Source: an uncultured Paracoccaceae bacterium | GTDB lineage: Bacteria; Pseudomonadota; Alphaproteobacteria; Rhodobacterales; Rhodobacteraceae | DNA: 43,072 bases | NCBI GenBank assembly: GCA_951812305.1 | Contig: CATOSB010000029.1 | Location: 1-43,072 of the forward strand | Direction of reading: 5' to 3' | Shown here: piece by piece, positions 17,164 to 23,934 of the stretch | Layout: each line of letters starts with the position of its first letter | Numbering within the stretch: position 1 is the first letter of the stretch | Program-made: the position numbers and the translations under genes | Notes under the pieces: generated by a model | Told to the model about the DNA's origin: nothing | Databases searched by the model: none | The model's input: the letters and a program-made list of their open reading frames with translations, nothing else

Positions 17164-17698
17164 GCGCCGCCTCCCCTGCGAGAACCTGGCGCACCGCCAG
17201 ATCCAGCGTCAGCGTGCCGGTGGTGTCCGCGGCCAGAAGCGCATTGGCGCGGCGCGCCAGCACATTCCGGTCAACCCCGGCGGGATCGGCTGCCTGGGTG
17301 TAAATATCCACGCCTGGCGCCTCGCCCGAGAGTTCGCGCAGCTCCGGCCCGCGCCGGGGCAGACCCTTGAGGAACGCCTCCAGCACATCCGCCGGGCTGG
17401 CGCGCGTCGCGGTGCCGTCCTCAGCGCTCAGCGCGATGGTGTCGCCCTCACCGGTTCCCGCCAGACTTGCGCAAAGCGCCGTCAGTGGTTCCGCCTCGGC
17501 GGGCAGCACACGGCCGGCCTGGACATGGGCGGCGATCCGGGTGCGCGCCGCGGCCTGCTGTTCGGCGGCCAGGCGGGCCACGCGCTCGCCTGTCAGCGCC
17601 GCGGTAAGTTCGGCGACCTGCACCGCCAGTTCCCCGCCCGCGGCGGGCGGCTCTGCGGCTGGCGCGGTTGCGCCGGGGATGGGAATGTCGTCGGGCAT
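17156..17698 (-). CDS. Nested scaffold protein (Mu gpZ-like internal start)
   Basis: An in-frame ATG at 17698 (MPDDIPIPGATAPAAE) has AAAAGGAAC about 7 bases upstream and would yield 180 residues covering only the coiled-coil scaffold part. Mu makes its scaffold Z from an internal start within I, so this site is a good candidate for the same arrangement. No stop or frame change is needed. Confidence 0.6.
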   Translation of the reverse strand: MPDDIPIPGATAPAAEPPAAGGELAVQVAELTAALTGERVARLAAEQQAAARTRIAAHVQAGRVLPAEAEPLTALCASLAGTGEGDTIALSAEDGTATRASPADVLEAFLKGLPRRGPELRELSGEAPGVDIYTQAADPAGVDRNVLARRANALLAADTTGTLTLDLAVRQVLAGEAAHA

Positions 17699-18502
17699 CG
17701 GGGGTTCCTTTTCAGTGACCGCCGGCGCGCGGCGGGAGGTGAAGTGAGGGGCGGGTGCGCCGCCGGGGTCTGTGCCGGGGTCTGTGCCGGTGGCGAGGGT
17801 CGCGCCGAGCCTGCCGACCAGCGCCACCATATCCTCGGGCTCTGCCAGCTCGCGCAGCGTATCGAGCGACCATGCCGGCATCACCCGGTCGGCCGTCGTG
17901 ATCGTCGAGCGCTCGATCACCCATTCGCGCAGCGAGCGCAGCATGCTCTCGACCGCATACCAGCCCAGACGCTCCTCGGCCCCTCCGAGCGGGGCGGCCA
18001 GCGCGGTATCGATCGGCGCGGACAGCGCGATCGTCATGCCCTTCGGGTGGCGCGAGAAATGTGATGGTGCCAGCCCGTCAACGGCGGGCGATGCCGCGCC
18101 CAGAAACGCCAGGTGGTCAAGCACCCAGCCTGCGTGGTCATTGACTGCACCGATCGAGCGGGGGGCATACCGGCCCGCCTGACAGGCCGCCCGGAAGCCC
18201 TCGTCGAGCCGCGTGAGCCGCGCCTGAAGGCGGTCGCCGACACGGCGCAGCCGATCCACCCAGCCCTGCGCGGGAACATCGTCGCTCGTCGGATGGCCGA
18301 GCACGACAGGGGCCGGGTCGGCGCGCTCGAAATTGGCCACCATCTCGTCGAGATCGGCCTCGTCAAGCGTCACAGGCCCGGTCGAGGCTGTAAAGCTTCC
18401 CGTGCGGCAGATGTCGATCCAGCCGTCAAGGGCGGAGAGCGTAGCGGGTCCGCCCGGCGTAGAGGGCGAAGGGGCGGGATTGTGGAGCATGGGATCGGGC
18501 AT
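17156..18502 (-). CDS. Mu gpI-like prohead protease with C-terminal scaffold
   Basis: About 448 residues from MPDPMLHNPAPSPS. The N-terminal half (ALDGWIDICRTGSFTAS, EMVANFE, APVVLGHPTSDDVPAQGWVDRL..., GRYAPRSIGAV) matches the Mu I-type prohead protease; the first HP of LGHP and the S of RSIG are the places to look for catalytic residues. The C-terminal half is an alanine-rich coiled coil (LAVQVAELTAALTGERVARLAAEQQ), as in scaffolds. It is the first gene of the head-tail operon and starts only a few bases after the predicted late transcription start. An ATG further in, at 18490, is an alternative start. Confidence 0.85.
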   Translation of the reverse strand: MPDPMLHNPAPSPSTPGGPATLSALDGWIDICRTGSFTASTGPVTLDEADLDEMVANFERADPAPVVLGHPTSDDVPAQGWVDRLRRVGDRLQARLTRLDEGFRAACQAGRYAPRSIGAVNDHAGWVLDHLAFLGAASPAVDGLAPSHFSRHPKGMTIALSAPIDTALAAPLGGAEERLGWYAVESMLRSLREWVIERSTITTADRVMPAWSLDTLRELAEPEDMVALVGRLGATLATGTDPGTDPGGAPAPHFTSRRAPAVTEKEPPMPDDIPIPGATAPAAEPPAAGGELAVQVAELTAALTGERVARLAAEQQAAARTRIAAHVQAGRVLPAEAEPLTALCASLAGTGEGDTIALSAEDGTATRASPADVLEAFLKGLPRRGPELRELSGEAPGVDIYTQAADPAGVDRNVLARRANALLAADTTGTLTLDLAVRQVLAGEAAHA

Positions 18503-18512
18503 ATCACCGCCC

Positions 18513-18586
18513 GGTATAGCCGATCCCGGCGCGCGGGTGCAGCGGACCATGGTCCGCTAACAACGACCCGGCGTGCGCGCTAGGAT
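18513..18586. promoter_or_regulatory. Bidirectional late promoter with palindromic operator
   Basis: The 18-bp palindrome AGCGGACCATGGTCCGCT (18541-18558) lies between the divergent head-tail (-) and lysis (+) operons. Exactly 39 bases from the 16-bp core start there is TAGGAT on the plus strand (18581-18586) and TATACC on the minus strand (18518-18513). Neither side has a recognisable -35 box, as expected for an activator-dependent promoter. The minus-strand +1 would fall about 4 bases before the protease ATG at 18502. Confidence 0.7.
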
Positions 18587-18621
18587 GGGCCTGATCCCAC
18601 CGCAACCTCTATGGAAGCCCC

Positions 18622-19263
18622 ATGTCCCGCCGGATCGACGAGATCATCATCCACTGCACCGCCACTCGGGCCGATTGGTGGAAAAGCCGAAACGCCAACC
18701 AGAAAGTCGCCGAGGTCCGCCGATGGCACGTCGAGGATCGCGGCTGGTCCGATATCGGCTACCACTTTCTGATTGATCGGGACGGCGCGGTGAGCGAGGG
18801 GCGTCCGCTTGAGCGCGCTGGCGCACACGCCAAGGGACACAATAAGCGCAGCATCGGCATTGCGCTGTTCGGCGGTCATGGCGGCTCGGAGAACGACTTG
18901 TTCAGCGATCATTTCACGCCCGAGCAGGAGAGGGCTCTGCGGGGGCTGATCGAGCGGCTAGGGTCGCGGTTCGGCGACCTCAAGGTCTCCGGCCACAACC
19001 AGTATGCCGCGAAGGCCTGTCCCTGTTTCAGTGTGCCGGAGTGGCGCGCGGGCAAGCCCGTGCGCACGAGCCCCGTGCAATCCACTACGCTGCAGGCCTC
19101 AGCGACCCAGATCGCCGCCGCCACAGGCACCGGTGCAACAGCACTCGCCGCACTCGACGGCACCGCGCAGGCAATTGCCCTGACCCTCGCCGGAACAATC
19201 GCCCTCGCCGCCCTCTGGATCATGCGCGAGCGGCTCAGGAAGTGGGCCGGGGGAGACCGCTGA
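18622..19263 (+). CDS. N-acetylmuramoyl-L-alanine amidase endolysin with C-terminal membrane segment
   Basis: 213 residues. The amidase domain (T7-lysozyme-like, residues 1-145) carries the zinc ligand set His11 (IIIHCTAT), His125 (SGHNQYAAKACPCF) and Cys133, and the GYHFLIDRDG motif. It cleaves the peptide-glycan bond in the host wall at lysis. Unlike T7 lysozyme it has a C-terminal hydrophobic stretch near residues 182-200 (AQAIALTLAGTIALAALWIM) followed by a basic end, so it may be anchored to the membrane, which could help its export or activation. First gene of the plus-strand lysis block. Confidence 0.88.
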   Translation: MSRRIDEIIIHCTATRADWWKSRNANQKVAEVRRWHVEDRGWSDIGYHFLIDRDGAVSEGRPLERAGAHAKGHNKRSIGIALFGGHGGSENDLFSDHFTPEQERALRGLIERLGSRFGDLKVSGHNQYAAKACPCFSVPEWRAGKPVRTSPVQSTTLQASATQIAAATGTGATALAALDGTAQAIALTLAGTIALAALWIMRERLRKWAGGDR

Positions 19264-19264
19264 T

Positions 19265-19561
19265 ATGCGAACTGCCGTCGTCGCACTCGCCCTGACCGCA
19301 ACACTGCAGGCTACCTCCGCCACCGCCAACGGGTCCGCCTGCTTTGATACCGATACCCTCAGAGCCCGGCTGGAGGCGCGCTATGGCGAGACCTCCCAGA
19401 GCCTTGGCCTGACCGCGAAAGGGGCGCTTATGGTGCTCGTGGCCAACCCGGAGACCGGCACATGGACCGCGATCATCATCCGCCCCGACGGGGTGGCCTG
19501 CGTCGCCGCCAGCGGAACGAACTGGCAGGCCGCCGCGACAAAGATCGGCGAACCTACCTGA
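19265..19561 (+). CDS. Small secreted protein of unknown function
   Basis: 98 residues with a clear signal peptide (MRTAVVALALTATLQATSATA, cleavage likely after ATA) and two cysteines (Cys26 and one in GVACVAAS) that could form a disulfide in the periplasm. It starts 1 base after the amidase stop. It lies in the lysis block, so a role in envelope disruption or entry exclusion is possible, but I do not recognise a family. Confidence 0.65.
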   Translation: MRTAVVALALTATLQATSATANGSACFDTDTLRARLEARYGETSQSLGLTAKGALMVLVANPETGTWTAIIIRPDGVACVAASGTNWQAAATKIGEPT

Positions 19562-19588
19562 TACACCAGTCCCTGAAAGGACCTCAAA

Positions 19589-19852
19589 ATGCACGTCACG
19601 ACCCACTCCGCCCTGAACAATGGAACGCAAACAGCGGTCTCGGAGAGCGCCCGCGATCTCGTGCGCCAGGGGTTCAATCCATCCGAAAGCGTCCAGGTGG
19701 ACCGGATCAAGATGCTCGCCGCAGCGCTGATCAGCGAATGCGAAGCGACCCGGCAGGACAATCCCGCCGCCGCGCGCCACGCCTCGCTGGCGATCACCGC
19801 CGTCGAGGAAGCCGCCATGTGGGCCGTCAAGGCCGCCACCACAGGCACCTGA
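19589..19852 (+). CDS. Acb2-like anti-CBASS cyclic-nucleotide sponge
   Basis: 87 residues, all helical, preceded by AAAGGAC. The C-terminal LAITAVEEAAMWAVKAATT closely resembles the end of T4 Acb2/Vs.4 as I recall it (LTIAKTKLKEASMWACRAV), and the middle VDRIKMLAAALISECEA fits its first helix. Acb2 binds cyclic di- and trinucleotide signals and so blocks CBASS immunity; homologues are known in Mu-like Pseudomonas phages. In this phage it lies in the late lysis block between the secreted protein and the spanins. The family call is by eye and should be tested with a profile search. Confidence 0.75.
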   Translation: MHVTTHSALNNGTQTAVSESARDLVRQGFNPSESVQVDRIKMLAAALISECEATRQDNPAAARHASLAITAVEEAAMWAVKAATTGT

Positions 19853-20085
19853 TGTTCGCCGTCCTCGCCCGCCTGATCCCCTCCAAAGCCGCGCTCTATG
19901 CGGGCCTCGCCGCCCTTGGTGCCGTGGTCATGGCCATGATCCGCAGGGACGCCCGCCGGGACGAGAGACGCGACGCACAACTGAAGGACCACGAACATGC
20001 GGAAGACATCGAAGATGACGTTGCTCGCAGCCGCGCTGATCCTGAGCGGCTGCGCAAATACGAGGGCGCCGGGTGGCGCGACTGA
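19852..20085 (+). CDS. Inner-membrane spanin subunit (Rz-like)
   Basis: 77 residues starting MFAVLARLIPSKAALYAGLAA. One N-terminal membrane helix (about residues 10-29) is followed by a charged helix (RRDARRDERRDAQLKDHEHAEDIEDDVARS), the layout of an i-spanin. The outer-membrane lipoprotein partner is encoded within it in another frame. Spanins fuse inner and outer membranes in the last step of lysis. It overlaps the Acb2-like stop by one base. Confidence 0.8.
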   Translation: MFAVLARLIPSKAALYAGLAALGAVVMAMIRRDARRDERRDAQLKDHEHAEDIEDDVARSRADPERLRKYEGAGWRD

Positions 20086-20224
20086 GGCCACCCTCTGCCG
20101 CGTCTGGGGGACAAGCCTGCCGACGCGGTCCCGGAGCGATACCAGTGAGACGCAGCGCGAGATCGCCGAAGCCTATGCCGACTTCGCCGCCGCCTGTCCC
20201 GGGCATGGGCATCTGGTGCCGTGA
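19997..20224 (+). CDS. Outer-membrane spanin lipoprotein (Rz1-like), nested
   Basis: 75 residues in an alternative frame that starts inside the i-spanin gene and extends past it. MRKTSKMTLLAAALILSGCANTR has a basic start, a hydrophobic core and a lipobox (LSGC, Cys19). A nested lipoprotein within the i-spanin gene is the classic Rz/Rz1 arrangement. Confidence 0.8.
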   Translation: MRKTSKMTLLAAALILSGCANTRAPGGATEATLCRVWGTSLPTRSRSDTSETQREIAEAYADFAAACPGHGHLVP

Positions 20225-20238
20225 TCGCGGAGGCGCGC

Positions 20239-20284
20239 AGCGGACCATGGTCCGCTACAAACCAGGGTCCGAATGTGGTGGGAT
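20239..20284 (+). promoter_or_regulatory. Predicted activator-dependent late promoter (second palindrome)
   Basis: AGCGGACCATGGTCCGCT at 20239-20256, with TGGGAT at 20279-20284, 39 bases after the start of the 16-bp core. The predicted start lies near 20291, ahead of a 41-codon ORF. The hexamer is a weak -10, and no -35 is seen. Confidence 0.55.
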
Positions 20285-20323
20285 CGCTGCCACCCACAAC
20301 CCCGACACCCCATGGAGACCGAC

Positions 20324-20449
20324 ATGTGCAAAAAACGCCAACACGCCAAGGGAAAGATCGACACTCTGATCCAGGCCATCGACAGGCTCTCGGAGCGGCT
20401 GGAAGTCCTGGTCGCCACGCCGGATGATCGACGCAAAATCGTGAATTAG
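20324..20449 (+). CDS. 41-residue hypothetical protein
   Basis: ATG at 20324 (MCKKRQHAKGKIDTLIQAID) with GGAGAC 7-8 bases upstream, stop TAG at 20447. It is a single charged amphipathic helix (IDTLIQAIDRLSERLEVLV), possibly a coiled coil. It is the first ORF after the second palindromic promoter. I do not recognise a family. Confidence 0.5.
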   Translation: MCKKRQHAKGKIDTLIQAIDRLSERLEVLVATPDDRRKIVN

Positions 20450-20500
20450 GAAGACGGCTCAACAGAACCTGAAAAGGCGTAGGCGACCGCCACCGATCAT

Positions 20501-20530
20501 TTGCATAACGAGGGCGGCGTCAAGTATACT
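20501..20530 (+). promoter_or_regulatory. Sigma70-type promoter of the DUF6765-like gene
   Basis: TTGCAT (20501-20506), an 18-bp spacer and TATACT (20525-20530) lie 35 bases upstream of the ATG at 20565. A private promoter is typical of phage morons. Confidence 0.65.
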
Positions 20531-20564
20531 CCAGGAGCGTGCTCGATAATCAGGGGAATGCAAA

Positions 20565-21656
20565 ATGCAGGCAGACATGCACTACTACGGAACCTATGTC
20601 ATGGCCCGGGCCGCGGGTATTCCGGCCCGAGACGCCCAAATCGTCGCCTATGCGGCCCAATTTGTCGATGACTCAACACAAACAGATACGGAAGTGCATG
20701 GCGATGGTGGTCGGCTGGTTGGAACGGCGACCGTGCACACGCTTGGGCAAGCGGTTGCAAACTCGAAAATTGATCCAGATGAGCAGCGGCGCGTTTGGGT
20801 GCCGTTTCACTTTTTGCCGGGCGGAAAGGGAACCGCGCTGGAAGAAAGACTTCTGTGCGTCAAGGACAGCGACACCGCAAACGAAATGATGGACCATCAC
20901 GTCGCCAAGGCCGTCGATTCCCGTTTTGGGCTGGAACTTCTCGGGCTGTCAGCGCACGTGTACATGGATACTTTTGCGCATTACGGATTTTCCGGAATTG
21001 GTTCGGAATTCAATCTCGTCAAGGGCGATACCTGTGTGCCAATTGATGTAGAGAACGCCGAAATGGAACGCTATATCATTGGTAAAAAGCAATCTTTCAT
21101 GACAAGATACGCACCGTTCAAGGTTGCCAGCTGGTTCTCTGAAACGGTGAGTGCGGCGCTCGGCCATGGGGGCGTTGCGACATTCCCTGATCGGCCATTT
21201 CTCCATTGGGGGGTTGAATTCGAGAAGCCGAGGCCAGAAAACGGGCGCTTTGCAGACAGAGACAACCCCAAGGACTACATGGATGCCTGCGAGCGTACAC
21301 ATGGGTACTTTATGTCATTCGCAAAAAAGCGATACGCATCGACAAATCCAGTCACATTCAACTCCATCAAAGACGAGGTCATGGCGGTTGTTTGCTTCGA
21401 GGGCGCGAAGGAAGATCGAAGCTCAATGTGGCTCAAAATGATCAAAGAAAACAAAAATGTCGGGTTCAAGCCGGATGAGGCAAAAATTCAGTATAACGAA
21501 GCGGATTGGGCCGATCAAATAACGCGATTTCCGTCCCTTGAGTCCTCTGAAAAAGCGATTGATAGCAATGCTTACCGATTCCAACAGGCTGCGAGCTGGC
21601 ATCGGCACTTCGTACTCAAAGAACTCCTGCCCGCACATAAAATCGCGGTTTATTGA
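20565..21656 (+). CDS. DUF6765-like protein, probable moron
   Basis: 363 residues starting MQADMHYYGTYVMARAAGIP after AGGGGAATG. The N-terminus (HYYGTYVMARAAGIPARDAQ then IVAYAAQFVDDST) and the later LSAHVYMDTFAHYGFSG match the DUF6765 family as I recall it; the spaced histidines and aspartates (H6, D35, H in DHH, H.YMDTFAH) resemble metal sites of zinc-dependent phospholipase C/S1-nuclease-type folds, which is only an analogy. Base composition is clearly lower in GC than the neighbouring phage genes and it has its own promoter, so it was probably acquired as a lysogenic-conversion gene. Function in the phage is unknown. Confidence 0.7.
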   Translation: MQADMHYYGTYVMARAAGIPARDAQIVAYAAQFVDDSTQTDTEVHGDGGRLVGTATVHTLGQAVANSKIDPDEQRRVWVPFHFLPGGKGTALEERLLCVKDSDTANEMMDHHVAKAVDSRFGLELLGLSAHVYMDTFAHYGFSGIGSEFNLVKGDTCVPIDVENAEMERYIIGKKQSFMTRYAPFKVASWFSETVSAALGHGGVATFPDRPFLHWGVEFEKPRPENGRFADRDNPKDYMDACERTHGYFMSFAKKRYASTNPVTFNSIKDEVMAVVCFEGAKEDRSSMWLKMIKENKNVGFKPDEAKIQYNEADWADQITRFPSLESSEKAIDSNAYRFQQAASWHRHFVLKELLPAHKIAVY

Positions 21657-21711
21657 AGCGGGCCAGGCGCGAAGCAGGTCATCCGTTCATTCCTCCCATT
21701 CCGGTACACCG

Positions 21712-21756
21712 GCGGACCATGGTCCGCTGCCCGAACCCCTTGCGGCATGTTATGCC
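21712..21756 (+). promoter_or_regulatory. Predicted late promoter ahead of the methylase remnant (third palindrome)
   Basis: GCGGACCATGGTCCGC at 21712-21727 and TATGCC at 21751-21756, 39 bases from the palindrome start. The predicted start is near 21763, giving a leader of about 155 bases before the methylase start codon. Confidence 0.6.
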
Positions 21757-21834
21757 GCCGCAACGCCGCCACCGCGCCAATGATGGCCAGGACGGGGGCC
21801 GGGGTGGTTAGAACACCCCGAACCGGGAGATGAT

Positions 21835-21908
21835 CCTCCCACGACCAGAACCGGCCAGCCCTGGCCGTCCCGCCACCGCAGCTGCGGCAGGATCATGATC
21901 GTGGGAGG
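21835..21908 (+). promoter_or_regulatory. Structured leader that can sequester the methylase ribosome binding site
   Basis: CCTCCCACGA (21835-21844) is the exact complement of TCGTGGGAGG (21899-21908), which contains the methylase Shine-Dalgarno GGGAGG. Smaller hairpins (GGCCAG/CTGGCC and CCGCAGCTGCGG) lie inside the loop. In mRNA this fold would hide the ribosome binding site, much as in the Mu com-mom leader. This is inference from pairing only. Confidence 0.55.
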
Positions 21909-21916
21909 CAGCCCCC

Positions 21917-22063
21917 TTGTCCATGCCCGATGACATCCCGGCAGAGCCCGGCGCGCTCACGCCGGCCCCGCCCGCCGAGCCGCTCGCGCCCTGGTTCGGC
22001 GGCAAGAAATATCTCGCGAAGACCATCGCCGCGCGCATCGGGGCGATCCCGCATACCTGCTAC
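21917..22063 (+). pseudogene. DNA adenine methylase, only the N-terminal end left
   Basis: The reading MPDDIPAEPGALTPAPPAEP then LAPWFGGKKYLAKTIAARIG and AIPHTCYA matches the N-terminus of Dam-type methylases (the GGK motif is part of the SAM-binding region; the expected continuation is EPFVGMGGVF). At 22064 the sequence switches to IS3-family DNA, so about 200 residues including the catalytic DPPY are missing. The start may be TTG 21917 (8 bases after GGGAGG) or ATG 21923. The frame runs on into the IS to 22129. It lies downstream of the third late palindrome. Confidence 0.75.
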
Positions 22064-22466
22064 GCGGTGATCTTCTATGAACTGGATCATCGTTTGAACG
22101 GGCGGTCGAGCTCCGCCTGGGCAAAATAGGCTGACGCTTTGCGCAAGATCTCATTGGCTTGTTTGAGCTCGCGGTTCTCGCGTTCAAGGGCCTTCATCTT
22201 CTCGGCCATCTCGGTCGTGATGCCGCCCCGTTGACCCGTATCGACCTCGGCTTTCTTGACCCACTCGTTCAGCGTTTGTGGTGCGCAGCCGATCTTTGCC
22301 GAAATCGAAAGGATCGCAGACCACCTGCTTTCATGCTGGTTTTCGTTGCTCAAAACCATCCGTACAGCACGTTCGTGAACTTCTGGGGAATACTTGTTCG
22401 TTGTTTTGCTCATGATGCTCCATCCTACTCAGGTGTTGGAGCCTCCGGCAAACCCAGCGCGGTTCA
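22064..22466 (-). mobile_element. IS3-family insertion sequence fragment
   Basis: An intact orfA on the minus strand, its left-hand terminal sequence (read on the minus strand TGAACCGCGCTGGGTTTGCC, ending at 22466), and only the first 8-9 codons of orfB (MIQFIEDH) before the sequence becomes the methylase gene. The remaining orfB and the other terminal repeat are gone, together with the 3' part of the methylase gene, which points to one deletion after insertion. Confidence 0.8.
22087..22413 (-). CDS. IS3-family transposase OrfA
   Basis: 108 residues (MSKTTNKYSPEVHERAVRMV...). The Y/FSPEVRERAVRMV start, the helix-turn-helix IGCAPQTLNEWVKKAE and the leucine-zipper-like ALERENRELKQANEILRKASAYFAQAELDR are the standard OrfA series. 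Without orfB there is no DDE domain, so the element cannot move by itself. The stop is followed by the start of the truncated orfB. Confidence 0.9.
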   Translation of the reverse strand: MSKTTNKYSPEVHERAVRMVLSNENQHESRWSAILSISAKIGCAPQTLNEWVKKAEVDTGQRGGITTEMAEKMKALERENRELKQANEILRKASAYFAQAELDRPFKR

Positions 22467-22555
22467 GTTCAGCTTTACTGTCTCGCTCATTTGGAAGTCC
22501 CCATCTCTTGCTATGTTCCAAATATGGGATACTTGGTGTTTTTTGACAACCAGAT
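22467..22555. other. Short non-coding stretch between IS fragment and repressor
   Basis: About 90 bases, noticeably AT-rich. It contains an inverted repeat ATTTGGAA...TTCCAAAT that could form a hairpin after the repressor stop (read on the minus strand), but there is no clear T run. I see no gene here. Confidence 0.5.
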
Positions 22556-23566
22556 TCACCCCCCAACCACAATCGCACCCTCCGGTCCGAACCAGACGAC
22601 CCGACCGACAATGCGGTCCTCTTCCGCGACCGGGCGCGGGTCCCGGTCGCCAGCGTCGCTGACCATGGTCCAGGCGTCGCCATCCTGTTGCAGCCGTTTT
22701 ACGACAAGGCCCGTGCCGGTCCTGACCACGAAGAGCGCCCCCTCCCGCGGCTCGGTTTGGTCGAGATCGAGGACCAGTATATCGTCGGTGCGGATCGTCG
22801 GCTCCATCGAGCACCCCAGGGCGCGGATCGCGACGACCCGTTCCACATCGAGATTCCGGGGCAGATCATCGGCAGCGATCATGACCCTGTCCGTCGCCTC
22901 TTGAAGTATTTCCTCGCCAGTTCCGCCCTCCGCATGCACGTCACGCGCAATCCGCATGAAGAGCCTATGGATGCCTGCCGCCTCGGTCGCGGCCTCCGCC
23001 TCCGCCGGAGCGGGCGGCAGGCGGGCCGAAAGGTCTTCCCGCATCGCCGCCAGTTCGTCCTTCAGCGCCCGGGTCTCTGACTTGAGCTTGCTGTCGAGCA
23101 TCTGCCCCATGCTGCGGCTCAGGCGCTTCTCGTCCAGCGCAGCGGCGGGGCCGGCATGGGCCGTGCCCCGGCCCGTTAGCCGCGCCTGCATCGCCGCCAC
23201 AACCGCGTCGGCGCTCGCCCCCTCGGGCAGGCCCAGAAGATCGGTGACAGGTTTCGGGATGCGCTCCAGTGGCGCGATATTGGGCGGCTCCGGGGGCCGG
23301 TCATGCTCGGGCGGGTGCGCGGCGGGCAGCGGCTCCCCCGAGGATTCTGTGTCAGCACCGCCGCGCGGCGGGCCGATGTAGAACTCAAGGCCGAGCGCGC
23401 GGCAGATCTCGGCGGCTCGGTTGATAGTTGGCACCTGCCCATCTGATAGAATTCCATAGAAACTCCTGACGGGTACGCCAAGCTCAAGCGCCGCCGCGCG
23501 AACCGAAAGATCGCGACGGGCTAGTTCGGACTTAACTCCCGCAATGAATTCAGTGTGAGCATGCAT
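22556..23566 (-). CDS. S24-family (CI/LexA-like) phage repressor
   Basis: About 336 residues from the ATG at 23566 (MHAHTEFIAGVKSELARRD); the frame opens at 23629, but that start lies inside the operator array with no room for a promoter. N-terminal helix-turn-helix (LSVRAAALELGVPVRSFYGIL), a long proline-rich and coiled linker, and a C-terminal S24 autoprotease domain with serine in ALGCSMEPTIRTDD and lysine in GLVVKRLQQDG. It should maintain lysogeny by binding the operators between it and the early gene, and self-cleave on DNA damage. It is transcribed opposite to the early region. Confidence 0.88.
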   Translation of the reverse strand: MHAHTEFIAGVKSELARRDLSVRAAALELGVPVRSFYGILSDGQVPTINRAAEICRALGLEFYIGPPRGGADTESSGEPLPAAHPPEHDRPPEPPNIAPLERIPKPVTDLLGLPEGASADAVVAAMQARLTGRGTAHAGPAAALDEKRLSRSMGQMLDSKLKSETRALKDELAAMREDLSARLPPAPAEAEAATEAAGIHRLFMRIARDVHAEGGTGEEILQEATDRVMIAADDLPRNLDVERVVAIRALGCSMEPTIRTDDILVLDLDQTEPREGALFVVRTGTGLVVKRLQQDGDAWTMVSDAGDRDPRPVAEEDRIVGRVVWFGPEGAIVVGG

Positions 23567-23586
23567 CAAGTGCAAGTTATTGCACT

Positions 23587-23656
23587 TTTGCGTAATAAAG
23601 CACAAATAGCTTGACGAAGTTTGCGTCATAGCGCAAATTTGGCGTTATGACGCAAA
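23587..23656. promoter_or_regulatory. Repressor/early operator array, three related dyads
   Basis: Three dyads with TTTG.CG-type arms: TTTGCGTAATAAAGCACAAA (23587-23606), TTTGCGTCATAGCGCAAA (23620-23637, perfect 6-bp arms) and TTTGGCGTTATGACGCAAA (23638-23656). The second and third abut exactly. A possible early promoter is TTGCAC (23580-23585), 17 bp, CAAATA (23603-23608), overlapped by the first dyad. Confidence 0.7.
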
Positions 23657-23934
23657 CTGCACAAATAATCAGACTCATTCATGTCTACGGGAAAGCCACG
23701 GGCTTAAGTACAGGGACGGTGAGTCGCTACGTGGCGGGAAATGGTGACTTCTGTGGCCGCCTTGAGCGCGGCTGCGACGTCACCACCCGCCGCGCGTCTC
23801 GTGTTGCCCAGAAGCTCTCCGACCACTGGCCCGCCGACCTCCCCTGGCCCGCCGACATCCCGCGCCCTGCGCCTACACCGAAATCACCTGCGGCACTGGC
23901 ATTGACCGAGGCACCGCCGGAGGATGCTGCATGA
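23647..23934 (+). CDS. Small early DNA-binding regulator (Ner/Cro position)
   Basis: 95 residues. IHVYGKATGLSTGTVSRYVAGNGDF followed by RLERGCDVTTRRASRVAQKLSDHWP resembles small HTH-type proteins common in Rhodobacterales phages and plasmids. It is the first gene rightwards from the operator array and divergent from the repressor, the place of Ner in Mu. The start codon lies in the third operator dyad. A lysis-lysogeny control role is inferred from position. Confidence 0.65.
   Translation: MTQTAQIIRLIHVYGKATGLSTGTVSRYVAGNGDFCGRLERGCDVTTRRASRVAQKLSDHWPADLPWPADIPRPAPTPKSPAALALTEAPPEDAA

Noticed and set aside
22655..22675. A possible fifth late palindrome around GCTGACCATGGTCCAG
   Set aside because: Only the central GACCATGGTC is shared, it lies inside the repressor coding sequence and has no promoter context.
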